Below, piece by piece: positions 44,180-54,806 of a stretch of DNA of 64,000 nt. The notes under the pieces were generated by a model, which was not told the DNA's origin, made no database searches, and saw only the letters and a list, made by a program, of their open reading frames with translations. The stretch covers positions 47,874,001 to 47,938,000 of the forward strand of contig CM044862.1 in assembly GCA_024500155.1 (NCBI GenBank). Direction: 5' to 3'. This DNA comes from Chenopodium formosanum (taxonomy: Eukaryota; Streptophyta; Magnoliopsida; Caryophyllales; Amaranthaceae). Made by a program: the position numbers and the translations under genes. Positions within the stretch are counted from its first letter, which is position 1. The number at the start of each line of letters is the position of its first letter.

Positions 44180-46910
44180 GACAACAAAGGATATATAGGT
44201 CGGATGGTACCTTTTACCATTCGGACTCTGAGACTCCGAATTCAGACGGCTTCATTAGGGTGCCAGCTAGTGAGATTTCAGAGCACCCCCCAAACCCCTC
44301 TTCTAACCTTCCCCAAACTCCAACTTATTATTCTCCCTCTTCTTCAAGCGGCAACCCTAGTGATACTATACTGCAGGAAGCCGACATACAGTACCAGGCC
44401 GAGCCTTCAGGACAGGCGCCTGAGGAGAGTCTAGGGGAGGACCTTGCTGGCCCTAGCCGGCAGTCCCTTAGCACTAGGGAAAGCTCTGATGACGATTCGG
44501 CCTCGTCATCTTCTGACAGCGCCTGTGTTGAGTCAGAGGAGGTTCGAGCAAAAATAGACACTGCAAGGGAGTCCTTGTCAGTAGAAAAGGAGGATGGCTG
44601 GGTGGAGCCAAGTGCTTCCAGGCGCTTTGAGCGCGCCCCCTATTTTCACCATGTCCCGCAGAGCAAGCGCGCCTCCATGACATCCGGCCTTGCCAATTAC
44701 AGGCGCAAGGTCGTAATGGGGCATGGCTTCTCCTTGTTCGTCCCCAATAAGGAGGATACTTTAACCTGGCCCTCCCTGGCCAGCTATAAGGACAAAGCCT
44801 TCGGCTGTTACGAGGCGGTCCTTCAGGCTGGCCTCTGCTTCCCTCTCCATCCGGCCGTGGAGAGGATACTGGATTGATACCAACTGGGTATCTGGCAACT
44901 CCTCCCAAATTCATGGATAATTATCATCGGGTATGTTGCCGCATGTGAAATGCTGGAGCTAGATCCCAGCTTTGAGGCATTCGTCCACATGCACTATCTC
45001 AGCCGAGCGCCTACCAAGGGCGGCGAAGGCTGGTACACCTTGACCACCTGCAAGGGGTACATAATGGCAGTTGGCAAAGAGAACAAATGGAAGGACTGGA
45101 GAACTAAGTTCTATATTGTCCATTCCCCTAAAAGGCGACTTAACCAAAAATACAATCGGTGGAACAAGGATCTGCCCGTCCTGGCTGGCAAGAGTGCCTT
45201 GCCCCTCTCCCTAGGCAGGCCCAGGAGGAAATTTTTGACCGGGGTTTGTTTACAGTGTCTGTTCGGACAAACGAGCATGGAGAGAAAATAGTCGTCCCCC
45301 AGAGCTACATTCCCCTTTACAAGTGGCTAGAAGATGGGGTGTTCTTGGCCGCTTGTGGTCTAAGTTTAGAGATGCCGAGAGGTAGTCGGCCATCTGTCTT
45401 TAAGTAAACTTAAAATTGTTTAGTGTATGCTTATAAAGCCTAACTCCCTCTTTTTGGTGCAGACAAAGCAATAGAAAAGCTCTCGGCAACAAAGAAGTCG
45501 GCTGTTGTCTCTGCAGCTAAGTACCGCACCAACGTCCTCAACAGGGCGAATGATGAGCAAAAGGCAGCCGGTACCCCTAAGGTAGTAGTTTTATGATACT
45601 TGGTATATTTTTTCAATAGAGTTTACATTTTGCCCGCCTGCTTTTCTGACGCCTTTCCTTTTACTCATGTAGAGCGTTTCTACCAGGCCTTCTCCCTCCA
45701 AGCAACCCCTACCCAAAATTCCAAAAACAGGGGCGGGTGATGTGAGTGCATCCGACAAGAACCGGAAACACATCGCTCACAAGCCCAAAAAAGGGGACGG
45801 CTCTACTCTCGAAGCTGACATAGAGGTCAGCAAACCGGATGCCACTCAGGCATCCAAGGGTGGCTTTAAGCAACCCAGCACTGCTGTCGACTCAGCAGGA
45901 GAGAAGAGACATCAGGGGAAGGAGAAGGAGGAGGAGGCCCAGCCGGACGGTATGGGCCGCATCTTTATTAAACTTCAATGCTTAAAGTTGCTTCTTGGAA
46001 CTTGACTAACGTATAATTTTGCAGCCCCCCCACATAGGCCGACCGTTGTCCAGATGGCCAAGGAGATGCTACGGTCGCTTGATCCTGAGGACAAGGCGTC
46101 CGTAAGGGGAGTCGGCACCCTTAACATGGATGCTATCTTGGGGAACCTCTGCGAGGTAAAAGAGTTAGCTAAATTTTTCTTAACATTTAACACATATCCG
46201 ACTGGTTTTGACTATTCGGTCTTTTCTTATTTCCAGGCCATGCTGCCGTCCAAGGGCTCAGACGGCCAATCTAGGAAAAATCAAAAGAGGTAAGAGCCGC
46301 TAAAGCTCGAGCCGAGTCCGCCTTAGACCGTGCTCAATTTGAAATTGCTCATAATGAGCTTCTGACCCTTGATATGATATATTCCCAAGCGAACGCCAAC
46401 CTGCAGGTGAAGAAGGACCTGGATTCGGCCCGCATCAAAGTCAATGATATTAAGGCCGAAGTTAAAGTCCTTAAGGAAAAACTTGAGCCTCTTCAAGAGG
46501 CCAAGAAAGAGGCCGAGAGGGCCAAGGAGCGGGTTAGCCGCCTGGAGGGGCGGCTGGCGAACTAGGAGCAGTAGTTGAAGGCCAAGTTCCAGTCCCGGGC
46601 CAAGGAGGAGAAACAGGCCCTTGTCAAACAAATGATGGAAGACTACGAATCCATCATGCGGGCGACATGGGAGGCGGTACAGCCGGGCGATGATTTTGGC
46701 ATCTGGAAATCCAAGTTTGATCAGGCAAACGAGGATTACAATAATGAACTCCTTCGCTAGGCTGAAGAGGAGGATGAGGATGGTGAAGAGGCCGACTCCT
46801 CTTCAGATTCCTCCGGGGATGAAGACGAGGAACAGGATGGTGATAACAATGAAGAGCAGCCGGCAACTGATGATGCGGCTGCCAATGCTGACAATCCCTC
46901 TGCCCCTTAA
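44007..46910 (+). pseudogene. Antisense gene of element E (multi-exon)
   Basis: Plus strand, opposite to pol. Exon 1 starts in the LTR at ATG 44007 (MVSQTYTAQPRL ... VSVHLQDTMARTKQTT), crosses the LTR edge at 44179, meets a stop/frameshift near 44196, and resumes HSDSETPNSDGF. A Ser/Glu-rich linker and the conserved domain follow (RAPYFHHVPQSKRASMTSGL ... FGCYEAVLQAG; TGA at 44875; YQLGIWQLLPNSW ... WYTLTTCKGYIM), with a frameshift near 45210 before VFLAACGLSLEM. Inferred GT-AG introns: 45404-45462, 45582-45672, 45950-46024, 46156-46236. The last exon is coiled-coil (46374-46760) and ends in an acidic tail (EEEDEDGEEADSSSDSSGDE). It resembles the extra antisense ORF of Tat elements; the role is unknown. 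Confidence 0.82.
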
Positions 46911-48364
46911 AGCTTTTTAGTAGTTATTTTTGCGGCCGAATGGCCATTCATTTCATCTTCCGGCCTGCGTGCCGAGTATCCATGTATCTTTACCGACCGA
47001 GGGGTCGGGTGATTTGACAATTCCTCTGGCTTTACCAGCTAACAATCTTACCCAATCGTCTGATGGCGATTGGGCCTTTTTAATTTAAAATCATTCGGCC
47101 ATTTGGCTGAAGTTATTCATATTGTTGTGTTCTTTAAAATTTTTTTATTGCATGTTTTTTGCCCAAGTATTATAACCTATATAGCATGCGAATGCTCTTG
47201 CCCCTTGACGGATGTCGAGTGGTTTCGGTTGAGTGGATTGATTGACTTAGAAATTATTGATACTTAGAAGAGTATACATGGTTTCTGAGTCAATCAATCA
47301 CTATGGTGATTGCCTCAAACCACGCGACAGACGGCCATTGGCTCAAGCAAAATACAATATTTTTTACTTAGCAAATTTTGCTAGAAAGAAATCCCTCGCC
47401 TGTTTTGTTCCAAGAACTAAAAGCAGGCGCATTCGGCCTTAGGCCTCGATGAGATAAGGTGCTAAGTTTTAACTTAGTCTTAATTTTACTTTAGAATAAT
47501 CCGCCTGTCTTGGCTCAAGAGCAAAGAACAGGCGCATTCGACCCACAAGTCTCTTTTTAATCTGCTAAGCAATTTAGCTTGGTTTCTTGATAAGTAATAG
47601 TCCGCCTGTCCTGCGTTTGGGCAAAAACAGGCGTATCTGGCCAAGGGCCTCATTAGTTGTCTTGTAAATCAGTAAAAAATTTCCGCCTGTCTTGCACTAG
47701 AGCAAAAACTGGCGCATCCGGCCTAATGCCTCAATAGCCTCTACTTATGAAACAGTGACCCTTTTCCGACTGTGCTAGAACAGTTAGAAAATTTCTGGCC
47801 TTTTAAATTTCACTTTCAATTAAATCAAACGATTGCGAATGCTGCCTTAGCATTCGCTAGGGCCGCTTAGTGTGTTTGTAGAGCAATGTGACACCCAAAT
47901 GGGAGATGCTTCTCCTCGACGAATTTGCCCGAATGGACGTCGTCGGTTATCTGGCTCATGTTGGAGCAGACGATCAAACTCATGTTGGAGCAGACTGTGA
48001 GCATTCGGCCTCTATTGTGACTATGTGTTTTTCCTAATATCCGACCATTGGCATCAAAATGATCTTATCTGGCCTTATAAAGAGTTAAGCAAATATTAGT
48101 TAAGTGTTGGCGTATATTTAAAGAATTTCGTAGAAACGACTGTTTTAAAGCAGTCGGCTTCTTCAGAGGGATTGGGACGTCTGCTTTTGGGACAGACGCC
48201 ATCCAAATGCATTGGCCGTCTGTATTTTGTACAGGCGCCACTAATAATAAGAAAAGACAAGCTGAAAATGAAGGCATATTATCATTAAACAAATTTTTAA
48301 ATGACAAAATTTGAGGTATTTACATTCGTACTTAGAAGTAGTATTTTTTCAAGTTATCTACATT
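46911..48364. other. Stem-loop-rich region between convergent E genes
   Basis: No gene. Imperfect units spaced about 80-105 bp begin at 47396, 47501, 47602 and 47683. Each pairs CCGCCTGT with ACAGGCG about 20 bases later (47501-47508 with 47528-47534; 47602-47609 with 47627-47633). Further stems of GACTG/CAGTC, CGTCTG/CAGACG and CGTCTGT/ACAGGCG lie at about 48136-48240. The region lies between the antisense-gene stop and the pol stop. Confidence 0.6.
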
Positions 48365-49739
48365 TTAAGTCCTAGGTAGCTTCCTGCCGTCTGGTTCTTC
48401 CAGGCGGTAGGTGCCGTCTCTTACTTCCTCATATATTTGGCAATGGCCTTCCCAATTTGGGGTTAACTTTCCTTGCTCATTCGCCCTACCGACTGCCTCC
48501 ATTTTTCGTAGCACAAAGTCCCCCACTTTGAGAGGACGCTTGTGTACTATCTTGTTGTAAGCTCGTGTCATACTTAGACGGTAAATCTCATGGCGCAAGG
48601 CAACATTGTCCCTGCGCTCTGGAAGCAAGTCCAATGCCAGCCGCATGGCCTCCTAGTTAGCTTCCTCGTCATATAACATGACTCGAAGAGTCGGCTCATA
48701 GTGTTCAATGGGCAGGACAACTTCTGCACTATACACAATGAGGAACAGGGTTTCTCCAGTTGCCCCTTTAGCAGTCGTTCTGATGGACCAAAGGACGTGT
48801 GGTAATTTTCTTTTTAATCCTGTCTGAGATTAATTTGTTGAAGGCTTTGACCTGGCCGTTTTCTTGGGGCTGGCCGACTGATGCAAAGAGGCTAGAGACC
48901 CCTTGCTCTCCTTGACAGGTCTTGAGTTGAGGCATCTCAAATTGAGGACCATTGTCAAAAACCATAGACATGGGCACCCCAAAGCGAGTGATAATGTTCC
49001 TCTTGATGAAGGAAATAACGTCTTTTGTCTTAATGTTTTTGACCGCCTCCGCCTCTACCCACTTGGTAAAGTAATCCACAGCTACCAATATGTAGCGCTT
49101 ACCGCCTGGGGCCGTGGTGTAAGGCCCAAGTATGTCCATGCCCCATTTGGCAAAGGGAATTAGGCTGTGGATGGCCGTCAGGTCTGTGGGCGGACGATGG
49201 ATGAGCTTGCCAAATTTTTGACACTTGTCACATTTTTTGACCATCTCCATAGCGTCCGACTCCAGAGTTGGCCAGAAATAGAGCCACCTGGCCTTGGTAG
49301 CTAAAGACCTGCCGCCTATATGGGAGGCGCAGAAACACGCATGCAAATCTTCGAGGACCTCTCTACCCTTTTCTGGGGTAGCACACTTCAATAGGGGTTT
49401 TAAGAAACCAGCTTTGAAGAGTTCTCCTTGTCTCAGCTCGAAGTTTGCCGCTTACTTTTTTAGAGCAGCTGCCTCCTTAGGTGAATCAGGTAGCGTGCCG
49501 TCTGCAAGATAAGGCCGGATGCTATCCATCCAGGTAGAGCTTCGGTCGAGAATTCCAATGGGGTCTGCATTAGATATACATCTCTTTTCCATGACCTCCC
49601 AGAAGACCGACCGAGGCGTTTCACAAGAGGCGGATGATGCTAGTTTTGACAGAGCATTCGCCTGATTATTTGAAGACCTGGGTACTTGAGTTAGATGGAA
49701 TTCTTCAAGTGTCCTAACTTCACTCTTGACCGCCTGCAA
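48365..49739 (-). pseudogene. Integrase of element E, broken
   Basis: 49452-49739 second-RNaseH end and linker (VPRSSNNQANALSKLASSAS); 48768-49391 zinc-binding segment and core; 48365-48646 C-terminal domain (LTPNWEGHCQIYEEV). Asp residues are intact in MDILGPY and VFDNGPQF, but the Glu reads Lys in NGQVKAFNKLI, so the triad is lost by a different change from A and D. The C-terminal frame ends early at GRKLPRT, before the LKKYYF-type end. Confidence 0.88.
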
Positions 49740-51464
49740 ATATTTTATTATGGCCGGATGAGTGGCCTCGTATGTTTCGTTAACCTGGAGTACGACTAGT
49801 TGAGAATCAGAACAGGCGGCTATCTTCTTTGCCCCTGCCGCCTTGCAGTACCGAATGCCGGCCAGCAGGGCCTCATACTCAGCCTAATTGTTAGAGACCT
49901 GGAACTTGAACCGTAGTGCGTATTCGTACTTATCTCCCTCAGGAGATTGACAGATAATCCCTGCACCACAGCCGTTCACAGTGGAGCTCCCATCCACATA
50001 CACTTTCCAAACCTGGTCTGTATTGTCCGGTACAACCGGCCTTGTCATTTCGATAATAAAGTCGGAGAATTCTTGCCCCTTTACTGCCTTCCTTGGTTCG
50101 TAAGTGATTTTTAATCCTTGCATTTCAATAGCCCATTTAAGCATTAGTCCAGAAGACTCCAAGGTTGTGAGTGGCCGTTTGATCGGTTGGTCAGCATAGA
50201 CTTCTACCGCATGCGCCAAGAACTAGGGTTTTAGCTTCTTGATGGCCATGTAAAGGCCAAGGCCGAATTTCTCAACCATGGGGTACCGAAGATCCACATT
50301 TCTCAGAACATGGCTAATGAATTACACCGGGAGTTGCATGCCGTCTCTTTCAGCTAAGAGAACGGCACTGAGGGCATGATCAGAGACGGCTAAGTACATG
50401 AAGAGCTTCGCTTAAGGCAAAGGGCTGACAAGCCTTGGCAAAGAATGAAAATGAGTTTTCATCTTTTGAAAGACTGCCTCTCCATCATCCCCCCATTCAA
50501 AGTTTGTCTTCTTTTTGATTACCTGGAAGAAGTAGAGGCACTTGTCGCCTGACCGACTGAGGAATCTCCCCAAAGCCGCCAGGCAACCTGTTAGTTTTTG
50601 CACTTCCTTCACAATACGGGGCGACTGCATGTCGATTACCGCCTGTATTTTCTCAGGGTTGGCCTCTATTCCCCTTTGGTCAATCAAAAATCCGAGAAAC
50701 TTCCCAAACTCAACACCAAAGACACACTTTTTTGGGTTTAGCATGACCTTGTGCCGCCTGAGTGTGGCGAATGTTTCTCAGAGATCAGCAAGATGGTCCG
50801 CCTGTTGTTTGGATTTGACTATCATGTCATCAATATACGCCTCTACATTCCTTCCGTTTTGGTTAATGAAGACCGTATTAATCATTCGTTGGAAAGTAGC
50901 AGGCGCATTCTTCAAACCAAACGACATCACCGTATAACAGAACAACCCCTGATAAGTGACGAATACCGTCTTTTCTTAATCTTTTTTCCACAGGGGGATC
51001 TGATGGAAACCTGAATAGGCGTCTATATAACTCATCAAGGCATGTCCGGCTGTTGAGTCGACCAGACTGTCGATCTTAGGCAATGGATAACTATCCTTTG
51101 GATAAGCCTTGTCGAGGTCTGTGTAGTCAACACACATCCGCCGAGTTCCATTCGAATTTTTCACTAACACAACGTTAGCTACCCACTCAGGAAAATTGCA
51201 CGGCCGAATGAACTTGGCATCCAGCAGCTTTTTTACTTCAGCAGCTGCCGCCTGACTTCTTTCCCCGCCGTGGTTTCTTTTCTATTGCCGGATGGGCTTC
51301 TTTTTGGGATCCACGGCAAGTTTGTGGAGAGTAAGATCCGGGCTGATGCCTGCCATCTCTTCCACTTCAAAGGCAAATATGTCTTTGAATTCTATCAGCA
51401 GGTGATGAAGGCTTTCACCCAGCTTTGCAAATGCAACCGTCCCCACCTTAACCGTCCGCTCTAG
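49740..51464 (-). pseudogene. RT, RNaseH and second RNaseH of element E, broken
   Basis: Leader about 51200-51464 (degenerate); 50976-51170 RT fingers (NSNGTRRMCVDYTDLDKAYP); palm with MIVKS-type YIDD region about 50750-50950; 50412-50744 KCVFGVEFGKFLGFLIDQRG and thumb; degenerate first RNaseH about 50220-50411; 49884-50219 connection and second RNaseH with intact VYVDGSSTVNGCGAG. Stops separate all segments, including TAA/TAG at positions where A and D read Trp or Gln. Confidence 0.87.
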
Positions 51465-51519
51465 ACGGCTGTCGTCCAGAGGGATATCTATATGTTCACC
51501 AGCAGGCTGGGGACGGAGA

Positions 51520-52554
51520 TCATCCGACCGTTCCCCGGTCAGTGATTGCTATTGTTTTTTTTTCCACCACCAGCTGATCAGTCTTTCTTTTCTTTCCGGA
51601 TGGTGGGGCCGACTGTTCTTCCTCGACATCGTCGAGGTCGATAGTTCGCTTGCCCCGACTAGATGCTACCGCTGCGGGCTTGACGTCCAAGAGGTAACAC
51701 TCTCGGGCTGTCTTTTGGTCCCCATTAAGGGAACCGACTGTTCCATCATCCTTCTCATACTTGAGTAGCATGAGTGCAGGGATGATGACGGCCTTACACT
51801 CATTAAGAGTGGGACGACGAAAGTTGAGGTTGTAAGCTATGAGCTGTTCAACCACTAGGAAACGGATGGTCATGTGCCAACCGTCTCCCCTACTTCCTAG
51901 GCGGACAGGTAAGTCAATGCGTCCGACTCGGTGCACAAGGCCTCCCCCAAACCCAACAAGGGTGTAGGAAACCTCCATCATGCTATCCGGTTTGTACTTG
52001 AGATTGGATAAGCATTTGAGGCTGATGAGGTCAGAGGAGCTTCCTGTGTCAATCAAAATTCGACCAACCAGCTGGTTAGCGACCTTGCATTCAATGACAA
52101 TAGGGTCATCATGCGGCCGACGGACTTTGCCTCTGTCCTGCTCAGTGATGACAACTTTAGGGAAGGCGGATGTGCCTGCCGCATCCCCTTCCTCAACAAA
52201 GTTGACCATCTTCCTTAGATGGTCCTTGGTGCCCCGAATGGTTGTGCCACCACCGGCAAAGCCGCCTGCTATGGTGTATACCGGTTCTTCATCAGTTTTG
52301 GCACTCACAGCGGGTTGGGGAGTCTTTTTCTTGGATTGCCCTTGATTTGGCTTTGAAGTCACTTTTGACTTCACATAGGACTTCAGCTGTCCTTTGTCGG
52401 CCAGACGGTCGAGCTCCCGCTTGAGACAGAAGCAGTCGTTCGTGTCATGGCCAACATCCTCATGGAAATGGCAATGTTTGTTCTTGTTCCGATTTTCATC
52501 GGAACATTTCATAGGAGTCGGCTTCTCAAGGGTCAGCCGATCCTTAATTTCCAA
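51520..52554 (-). CDS. Zinc-binding segment and protease of element E
   Basis: Open frame of 344 codons inside the polyprotein. Near its N-terminus HCHFHEDVGHDTNDCFCL is a Cys/His zinc-binding motif. The protease active site is intact (GRILIDTGSSSDLIS), unlike A (DIG) and D (DTK). IRFLVVEQLIAYNLNFRRPT follows, where LGRP is changed to FRRP. A Lys-rich tail ends at 51520. This is the best-preserved Tat protease in the window, though the C-terminal GRP-type motif is altered. Confidence 0.88.
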   Translation of the reverse strand: MEIKDRLTLEKPTPMKCSDENRNKNKHCHFHEDVGHDTNDCFCLKRELDRLADKGQLKSYVKSKVTSKPNQGQSKKKTPQPAVSAKTDEEPVYTIAGGFAGGGTTIRGTKDHLRKMVNFVEEGDAAGTSAFPKVVITEQDRGKVRRPHDDPIVIECKVANQLVGRILIDTGSSSDLISLKCLSNLKYKPDSMMEVSYTLVGFGGGLVHRVGRIDLPVRLGSRGDGWHMTIRFLVVEQLIAYNLNFRRPTLNECKAVIIPALMLLKYEKDDGTVGSLNGDQKTARECYLLDVKPAAVASSRGKRTIDLDDVEEEQSAPPSGKKRKTDQLVVEKKTIAITDRGTVG

Positions 52555-52605
52555 GAGGATGGAGCAGCAGTCCTTGTGGAATTTGTACCTTGGGAAGTAC
52601 GGTTT

Positions 52606-54141
52606 TCACTCTTTTTTCTTCTTCAGGGCCGGTTGATCAGAGTTATCAATGGCCCAGACTTGCTTTTTCGTTTTGCTCTCTTCTTGCTTTGGAGCCGGCT
52701 GAGCCGACCGACTCTCTTTCTGCTGGTCGGACTTCTTATGGTCCGACTGCTTATTGGAAGAGCAGAGTTCGGTAGCCTGTATATAGGCTTTCGCCTCTCG
52801 CAAGGCTCCTTGCAGAATAAAGATTTGTTTGCGGACGAGTTCATACTTGAAAGTAGACCCGTCCTTTAGACCCTTAAAGAAGTCTGTGAATGCGACCTCA
52901 TCAGACAGCCCATGAATCTGGATTCGGAACAGATTGAACCGCCTGACATAGGAACGCAAGCCGTCTCTATCTCCCTGCTGTACATTGCCCAAGTCAAGAC
53001 TTGTCTTTTTGGCAGGGATGTTCATAGAGAAGTTTGAAGCAAACAAGAACGCAAGCGTCTTGAAGCTATTTATGCAACCAGCCGGCAGATTGCCAAACCA
53101 CTACTGGGCTATGCCCTTCAGGGTGGCTGGAAAGCAATGACACCATGCGAAATCATCCAACCCCTGTAGATACATGAGGTAGGTATATGCTAACAGGTGG
53201 TCTTCCGGGTTAGAGGTCCCATCATAGGCTCCAACCAGAATTTTTTAACTTTAGCCGGCTGTACGACCTCAATTATTTCCCTGGAGAAAGTAAAGGGTTG
53301 ATCTCCAAGGTGTTGCAGCCTCAACTGCCAGTCTATCGGCTGATAGTCGTATGCCGCCTGTCCTCCAAAGAGGGAAGGTTGCATGTAAGGTAAAACCGGC
53401 GCCTGATACAATGGTTGTGCCATGTACTGGTCCGACTAGATCATATAAGGACCAGACTGAACCCATGGGCTGCTTGCTGGAGTCTCATGTACAGACTGGG
53501 AACACCTCACAGAGGTATTCCGAAAGCTATCATGATAAGTCAACATTGAAGCCGACTCTGGTAGCTGGGTCCCCTTCTGCTCAATGTATTGCTAAGCGTC
53601 AGAGAATGTTTTCTTGCTACCATCCGGCTGTATGTGCCGGATGGTTTTCCTTGTGCCCGTTTCTGGGAAACGGAGCCGAGTAAGGTCAAATTGGGGCCGG
53701 GCCTTCTCCGTAGGGGCAGGATTAGGAGTCGGCTGACGGTCCCTGACCGACTTCTGTTTGCTAGCTTGGGCTAGCTTCTTGGCCGACTGCTCCTTTCAAG
53801 GAGTAGGCGACTTTTTTGAGGCGAGTTGTTTGATTTCATTAGTTCATCTTGAGTGACTGGAGTTGATCTTGAGTGACTAGAGTTGATCCTGCCGCCTGGG
53901 AAGGATCAACCGGCCGCCCCGAGGGCTTCTTTGGCTGACCATCAGTTTTGCTTAGCCCTACCTGGTCATGGTGACGCTCCCGCCTCTCCTTACGGCGGAT
54001 GCGTTTAGAGATGAGGAATCCATTTGGATCCACATAGGTTTCGACGTCAGCGTCGTCACCTGAGTCATGGTCCGTTTGGACAAGTATGTCTTCTGGAGGC
54101 CTGTTAGCCTCTGGGTTCGGTGCAGGTAATTGTGAAGCCAT
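52606..54141 (-). pseudogene. Gag of element E, broken
   Basis: 53839-54141 N-terminus from ATG 54141 (MASQLPAPNPEANRPPEDIL ... KRIRRKERRERHH); 53190-53466 central part (QPLYQAPVLPYMQPSLFGGQ); 52606-53046 capsid C-terminal half (FASNFSMNIPAKKTSLDLGN ... GLSDEVAFTDFFKGLKDGST) and a Lys/Ser-rich tail. Stops near 53820, 53440 and 53100 interrupt it. Confidence 0.86.
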
Positions 54142-54152
54142 TTCAGAGGTAA

Positions 54153-54174
54153 TCTCCCCATAGACGGCGCCAAA
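54153..54174 (-). promoter_or_regulatory. Primer-binding site of element E
   Basis: Sense TTTGGCGCCGTCTATGGGGA directly after the LTR end; one base different from D. Confidence 0.8.
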
Positions 54175-54806
54175 TGTTTCGGGGGTTTTTGTCCCTTGGG
54201 AGAGTTACAACACTGAGACTGGATTCAGCAAAGAACGCCAGTACCTGCGAAGCAAACGGACTGCCGGATGGTCGGTGGTCCGCCTCCAAAGATTAAGTTA
54301 GTAGGCGTTCGGTAACAAAACGTCCGGAAGTAAAGTTTATCTGCTCGGATTCCAAGCTCAGGTAAAGTGTTGTCTGTTCCTGAAAATGACAACTCTGTAG
54401 TAAGTGACGTATTGTCTCGTATTGCGTGTATTTTGTCTTGTCATAAATGTAAGAATGTCCCTATTTATAGGGTCCTTTTGGAAAGTGTGCGCTCCCTAGG
54501 ATCTGGTGACCTAGGAATTAGGTCACGCCGCAAAACGGCTCCTCGGGATTTGGGCCCTTGTAGGCCGTCATTCCAGAGGCAATGCCTGAGTGACACGTGT
54601 CACCGAGCCTAAAAGGCCTTTGGGCATCTTTTTGGATGACACGTGTCGCCGTTTGAATGGTCCATGCTGGATCATCAGTCTGTTTAGGACAGAAGAATGT
54701 CCCCCCTTCCACGTGTCATCATCTCATAGGTCCAAATGGCACCTTTAATGAGGACACGTGGCGTTTTTTTATTGGGCCACCTGGCCGGGTAAGAATACCC
54801 AAATCA
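54175..54806 (-). repeat. 5' LTR of element E, truncated
   Basis: Starts TGTTTCGGGGG and matches 43025-43660. The sense TATA palindrome CCCTATTTATAGGG recurs near 54456-54470. The match ends after ATACCCAAATCA (54806), where it joins F. The part carrying the opposed promoter and antisense coding start is absent. Confidence 0.88.

Larger units (their letters stand above)
41505..45502. repeat. Large direct duplication flanking element D, copy 2
   Basis: 3998 bp matching 24783-28245 in order and orientation. It starts directly at the D LTR end. Its right end is not a physical break: the E antisense gene simply continues where copy 1 was cut by D, so 45498-45502 (TCGGC) is the unoccupied equivalent of the left target site of D (CCGGC). 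Confidence 0.9.
43025..54806 (-). mobile_element. Tat-lineage Ty3/gypsy element E with antisense gene
   Basis: Minus-strand element inserted in the Athila-like fragment. 3' LTR 43025-44179; antisense gene (plus) to 46910; stem-loop region; integrase, second RNaseH, RNaseH, RT, protease and gag from 48365 to 54141; primer site; 5' LTR from 54175, truncated at 54806 by fusion to F. Related to A and D but clearly more diverged, with VEEGDAAG and VKPAAVASSRGKR linkers not seen in them. Confidence 0.92.

Noticed and set aside
44163..44198. MARTKQTTK in the E antisense gene resembles the histone H3 N-terminus (ARTKQT), with ARTMQT in D and F
   Set aside because: A conserved coding segment lies upstream in the same frame (QPRL, GTAESRT, VSV..QDT), so the hexapeptide is probably internal. 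It is also encoded by the last bases of the LTR, which are constrained by integrase recognition. Six residues are too few for a mimicry claim.
47396..47714. Regularly spaced inverted repeats considered as a CRISPR-like array
   Set aside because: Units are diverged, spacing varies from 81 to 105 bp, and the setting is a plant retrotransposon; they are stem-loops.
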